From: Zoogloeaceae bacterium
Lineage (GTDB): Bacteria > Pseudomonadota > Gammaproteobacteria > Burkholderiales > Rhodocyclaceae
Direction: 5' to 3'
DNA: 9,384 nucleotides
NCBI GenBank assembly: GCA_031281985.1
Contig: JAITEO010000354.1
Location: forward strand, 1-9,384
Both the position numbers and the translations under genes were made by a program. The notes under the pieces are model-generated. The model made no database searches and was not told where the DNA came from. It saw only the letters and a list, made by a program, of their open reading frames with translations. Below, piece by piece: positions 7,375 through 9,384 of this stretch. Numbering within the stretch: position 1 is the first letter of the stretch; each line of letters begins with the position of its first letter.

Positions 7375-8592
7375 ATGAAAAAAGGTAGCTGGCCTTCCAT
7401 CGCCCTGATTCTGGCGTTCGCGGTACTGATTGCCATGTGTCATGGCAAATCCATGATTCTGGTGGGCGATTTCAGCGAGACCTTCGCCGTGACGCCCGCC
7501 CGCGCAAGCTGGATTGTCTCCGCCGTAGCGCTGATTGCGGCACTGGCCTCGCCCGTGGTGACCTGGCTCATCTCCCTGGTTGGCGAACGGCGCGCCATCA
7601 TATTCGGCCTGGCGGTAGCGGGCAGCATGAGCCTTCTGGGAAGCAAGACTTCGTATTTCCCCCTGTTTCTCACCCTGCGCGTCCTGGAAGGCGCTGGCTA
7701 CATCAGCGTAGTGCTGGCCTGCCTCGCGCTTCTCATCCATACCACGGAAGGCGTGCGCCGGGTGCGGGCGCTGGCCTTCTGGTCGGTCGCTTCCCCGTTG
7801 GGCGGCGCAATCGCGATCTTCCTTGTTTCGCCCTTCGTCGGCGGCGCGGGCGGCGGCTGGCGGACGGTGTTCACCGGACATGCCGTCATTCTGTTTTTAC
7901 TTTTACTCCTGACCCCGATCCTGCCCGCCCACAACCTGACCCGGCAAAACGAGCGCAAGACCTTCGCGCAGGTGTTCCAGATTTACCGCAATCCCTCGAT
8001 CATCCGCCTGGCCGCCGCCGTTGGCGCGCCGCTGACCGTTGCCCTGGGACTGGTGACGGTGGTGCCGCATTATTTCCTGAACGTCTTTCAGGTACGTCCC
8101 GAAACGGTTGGCCTGATTTCCACGCTGGGCATTCTGTCGAGCGTGCTGGCGGGCGGTGTGGCCGGTTACGTGGTGACTTCGCGCTGGGGAAGTGTTGCCG
8201 TCGTGCTCGGGGCGCTCGCTGGCGTGGGGCTGGAAATTCTCTTCTTCGTCCCCGGCATCGGGGTAAGTACCGGCATCACCGCCAAAATCCTGCAAGGCTT
8301 TTTCGGCAGTTTCGTCTCCGCCTGGGTGTTCACCAACATTCCCAGGATGGCGCCCAAGGGCGATGTGCTGGGCGCGGGCGGCATCGCGGAACAATTCCTC
8401 TACCTTTCCATGTTCCTGGGGCCGCTCGTGCTTTTCCCGCTCTACACACTGGAAAGCCGCCTGCCGTTTTTCATCGTGCTGGCGGTCGGCAATCTGCTGC
8501 CCCTTTTCCTTTTGCCACTGAACGTCCGACACAAGAAAGGGACGGAAAAACCTGGAGCCGCCTTGACGACACTGCGCGCGGACGAGGCGTAA
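7375..8592 (+). CDS. MFS transporter (copy 2)
   Basis: Inner-membrane facilitator of 405 residues, paralog of MFS copy 1. It begins almost directly with helix 1 (GSWPSIALILAFAVLIAM), lacking the 13-residue N-terminal extension of copy 1. CHGKSMILVGDF, the motif A-like GERRAII and the motif B RVLEGAGY with Arg102 are all kept. A short glycine insertion (GGAGGGW) follows the fifth helix region, and the C-terminal tail after helix 12 is longer and polar (about 25 residues). AAGGAG at 7363-7368 lies six bases before ATG 7375. It is the last gene of the apparent operon; no intrinsic terminator follows at once, and the strongest downstream one is at 9056-9081. Probable role: transport of the substrate or product of the GMC/ALDH steps. 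The presence of two copies may mean separate import and export or different ligands. Confidence 0.92.
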   Translation: MKKGSWPSIALILAFAVLIAMCHGKSMILVGDFSETFAVTPARASWIVSAVALIAALASPVVTWLISLVGERRAIIFGLAVAGSMSLLGSKTSYFPLFLTLRVLEGAGYISVVLACLALLIHTTEGVRRVRALAFWSVASPLGGAIAIFLVSPFVGGAGGGWRTVFTGHAVILFLLLLLTPILPAHNLTRQNERKTFAQVFQIYRNPSIIRLAAAVGAPLTVALGLVTVVPHYFLNVFQVRPETVGLISTLGILSSVLAGGVAGYVVTSRWGSVAVVLGALAGVGLEILFFVPGIGVSTGITAKILQGFFGSFVSAWVFTNIPRMAPKGDVLGAGGIAEQFLYLSMFLGPLVLFPLYTLESRLPFFIVLAVGNLLPLFLLPLNVRHKKGTEKPGAALTTLRADEA

Positions 8593-8706
8593 TCGGACGA
8601 TACGACAAGGGTGAAGCCCGAAGCACAGCGGCAGCGGGGATCATAGACAAGCGGCTTCAGGCGAGGCGCAAGACTTTGCTCCTGTGATTCGACCTCAACT
8701 ATTCCA

Positions 8707-8764
8707 ACCGCCCGGTGTGGACCCGCATGCCGGGTGGTGTGGGAGGGCCGGCCCCTATCCCGAT
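8707..8764 (+). mobile_element. Group IIC intron remnant, 3' end (domains V and VI)
   Basis: Domain V folds as a 9-bp lower stem (8707-8715 ACCGCCCGG with 8730-8738 CCGGGTGGT), a TG bulge on the 3' side (8728-8729), and a 4-bp upper stem with a GACC loop (8716-8727). The lower stem holds the CGC catalytic triad with its conserved G-U wobble, as in the Oceanobacillus iheyensis IIC intron. GGTGGTGTG after domain V is also the family form. Domain VI follows (8741-8761): GGGA pairs with TCCC, with an unpaired A at 8757, eight bases from the predicted 3' end (CCCGAT, 8764), the usual branch-point distance. No reverse transcriptase gene is present upstream: MFS 2 ends at 8592. This is therefore a 5'-truncated copy. 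Family match is from memory of IIC sequences. Confidence 0.75.
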
Positions 8765-8789
8765 CGCGGCGGAGGCGGAGGTGTTGGGA

Positions 8790-8805
8790 AGACAACAGAT
8801 TGTCT
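8790..8805 (+). repeat. Short perfect hairpin
   Basis: AGACAA (8790-8795) and TTGTCT (8800-8805) are perfect inverted repeats with loop CAGA, just after the intron remnant. No T tract follows, so it is not an intrinsic terminator on this strand. Confidence 0.5.
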
Positions 8806-8832
8806 GCATTCCAGACAGGAGCATGTGCGGGG

Positions 8833-8884
8833 AAGATTTTGCGCAACGCTCGATTCATTGAAAATCAATCGGTTGCGCAATCTT
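8833..8884. repeat. Long imperfect inverted repeat
   Basis: AAGATT-TT-GCGCAAC (8833-8847) pairs with GTTGCGCAATCTT (8872-8884), giving 13 base pairs with a two-base bulge. An inner CGATT/AATCG pair (8851-8855 with 8867-8871) extends the stem. TTTT at 8883-8886 follows or overlaps the end, so it could act as a weak terminator of the operon. It could also be a mobile element end or a bidirectional structure. Confidence 0.55.
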
Positions 8885-8963
8885 TTGGCCTGGGCATGAA
8901 TCTTGATAGATGCCATGCAGCCATTTGCGGGATGCCGTCGAAAATGGAGGAAACAAGCGCGAA

Positions 8964-8981
8964 ATTTCATCATGACGAAAT
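8964..8981. promoter_or_regulatory. 18-bp near-perfect palindrome, operator-like
   Basis: ATTTC-A-TCATGA-C-GAAAT is symmetric around TCATGA with a single mismatched pair (8969/8976). It has the shape of a dimeric regulator site, but no gene start lies close by, so function is uncertain. Confidence 0.3.
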
Positions 8982-9055
8982 ATTGGCTGGTTATTCTCTC
9001 TTCCACTTTGCGACACCCCTTTGCAAATTCTTCTGCTGAGAGTCTCCTCAGTTTA

Positions 9056-9081
9056 CGCCCGGTTTTCCCGGGCGTTTTTTT
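9056..9081 (+). terminator. Strong intrinsic terminator
   Basis: A perfect 7-bp GC stem, CGCCCGG (9056-9062) and CCGGGCG (9068-9074), with loop TTTTC, is followed by seven T residues (9075-9081). A smaller hairpin, CTGAG/CTCAG, lies just upstream (about 9033-9048). It could end the operon after a long 3' untranslated region or end an unrecognised small RNA. The 5' end of a group IIC intron begins three bases later. Confidence 0.9.
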
Positions 9082-9083
9082 GG

Positions 9084-9120
9084 GTGCGCCCAGCATGGGC
9101 GCTTTCCTGCGGGTGTAAGT
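9084..9120 (+). mobile_element. Group IIC intron remnant, 5' end
   Basis: The sequence starts with the group II 5' consensus GTGCG and continues GCCCAGCATGGGCGC, then GGGTGTAAGT. From memory the O. iheyensis IIC intron begins GTGTGCCCGGCATGGGTGC and then has GGGTGAGAGT at the same spacing, so about 35 bases match in form: GCCC/GGGC stem, then the GGGTG-AGT element. The match fades after about 9120; no domain I remainder or reverse transcriptase follows. It lies two bases after the T tract of an intrinsic terminator, the typical insertion site of this intron class. It is a 3'-truncated copy or the scar of a deletion. Confidence 0.65.
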
Positions 9121-9142
9121 AGATCACGACGAATGAAGTGAA

Positions 9143-9159
9143 GCGCAACTGCTTTGCGC
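9143..9159. repeat. Small hairpin with GCGCAA arms
   Basis: GCGCAA (9143-9148) and TTGCGC (9154-9159) flank the loop CTGCT. The same GCGCAA/TTGCGC arms occur in the larger inverted repeat at 8833-8884, which may be coincidence. Confidence 0.4.
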
Positions 9160-9190
9160 GGCAGGTATTCTGACCACAGAGTACAGACGA

Positions 9191-9210
9191 CAAAGGCCGC
9201 GCCAGCGGCC
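9191..9210 (-). terminator. Terminator-like hairpin for the minus-strand gene
   Basis: Read on the minus strand, GGCCGC-TGGC-GCGGCC (9210 to 9195) forms a perfect 6-bp GC stem followed by TTTG. It lies about 28 bases after the stop of the TauE/SafE-like gene. The short T run makes it a moderate intrinsic terminator. Confidence 0.55.
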
Positions 9211-9237
9211 GCTCTGTCCTCTGTCTTCAGTCCTCTG

Positions 9238-9384
9238 TCATTCGGTGGCATAAAACGTCCAGAGCATCTTCGCGGACAAAATCAGGAGCACGGCGGCGAA
9301 GATCTGGCGCAGGCGCGCGACGGGCAGGCGGTGGGTGAGGCGCGCGCCGAGAGGCGCGGTGAGCACGCTGGTCAGGACGAGCAG
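9238..9384 (-). CDS. TauE/SafE-family membrane protein, C-terminal end (5' part outside window)
   Basis: On the minus strand a frame is open from the window edge (9384) to TGA at 9240-9238, giving 48 residues and no start codon because the gene continues beyond the window. The sequence reads TSVLTAPLGARLTHRLPVARLRQIF followed by a last hydrophobic helix (AAVLLILSAKMLWTF). The pattern of a helix ending in PLGA(R/K)L.HRLPV..LR.IFA and a final helix before the stop is characteristic of the sulfite exporter TauE/SafE family of inner-membrane permeases; these export sulfite, sulfoacetate or other organic anions. It converges on the oxidation operon and need not be related in function. The assignment rests on the C-terminal repeat only. 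Confidence 0.7.
   Translation of the reverse strand: MLVLTSVLTAPLGARLTHRLPVARLRQIFAAVLLILSAKMLWTFYATE

Larger units (their letters stand above)
8593..9237. other. Intergenic region without a convincing protein gene
   Basis: These 645 bases separate the operon from a convergent minus-strand gene. They hold two group IIC intron fragments, a strong intrinsic terminator, several hairpins and an 18-bp palindrome, listed separately. Short open frames here cross the intron fragments or the terminator and have no fitting ribosome binding site. Bases 8593-8706 are unassigned: they are either the 3' untranslated region of MFS 2 or decayed domain III/IV sequence of the intron whose 3' end follows. Confidence 0.7.

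Noticed and set aside
7437..8687. 416-codon plus-strand frame inside MFS 2
   Set aside because: Out-of-frame Arg/Gly/Pro-rich shadow of the transporter, ending in non-coding DNA.
8755..9096. 113-codon minus-strand frame in the intergenic region
   Set aside because: It crosses the terminator and both intron scars and shows no domain.
8903..9118. 71-codon plus-strand frame in the 3' intergenic region
   Set aside because: It reads through the intrinsic terminator and into the intron 5' fragment and has no ribosome binding site at a usable distance.
1..9384. tRNA, rRNA or CRISPR array
   Set aside because: No cloverleaf with T-arm consensus, no rRNA sequence and no regularly spaced repeats were seen.

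Overview
The window is GC-rich, tightly packed proteobacterial DNA. A betaproteobacterium is the most plausible source, because the two oxidoreductases closely resemble, from memory, the HMF oxidase of Methylovorus. Bases 1-8592 hold six plus-strand genes that look like one operon. The order is: C-terminal part of a TonB-dependent outer-membrane receptor, GMC flavoprotein 1, MFS transporter 1, GMC flavoprotein 2, NAD(P)-dependent aldehyde dehydrogenase, MFS transporter 2. Gaps between these genes are only 13 to 70 bases, and each internal start has a clear Shine-Dalgarno sequence.

Both GMC proteins look like 5-(hydroxymethyl)furfural oxidase (HMFO/HmfH), a family that oxidises furanic and aromatic primary alcohols and hydrated aldehydes. 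The likely scheme is: the receptor brings a furan, aromatic or other alcohol-bearing compound across the outer membrane; the MFS proteins carry the substrate or its acid product across the inner membrane; the GMC enzymes oxidise alcohol to aldehyde and possibly acid; the aldehyde dehydrogenase removes the reactive aldehyde. The GMC and MFS genes are paralogous pairs, so the layout reads as a duplicated module (GMC-MFS, then GMC-ALDH-MFS). No ring-cleavage, decarboxylase or regulatory gene lies in the window, so the actual substrate is unknown. A TonB receptor, GMC dehydrogenase, ALDH and permease together also recall the polyethylene glycol (peg) operon.

Between the operon and a convergent minus-strand gene (8593-9237) is non-coding DNA with two group IIC intron fragments. 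Domains V-VI of an intron 3' end lie at 8707-8764. A 5' intron end starts at 9084, directly after a strong intrinsic terminator, the known target type of group IIC introns. The 3' end lies upstream of the 5' end in the same orientation, the reverse of the normal order. This means either two separate decayed insertions or, less likely, a circularly permuted arrangement.

The window closes with the C-terminus of a TauE/SafE-like membrane protein on the minus strand (9238-9384), with its own terminator-like hairpin. Other small features are a possible 19-codon ORF overlapping the end of GMC 1 that carries an in-frame tandem repeat, and several inverted repeats in the 3' intergenic region.
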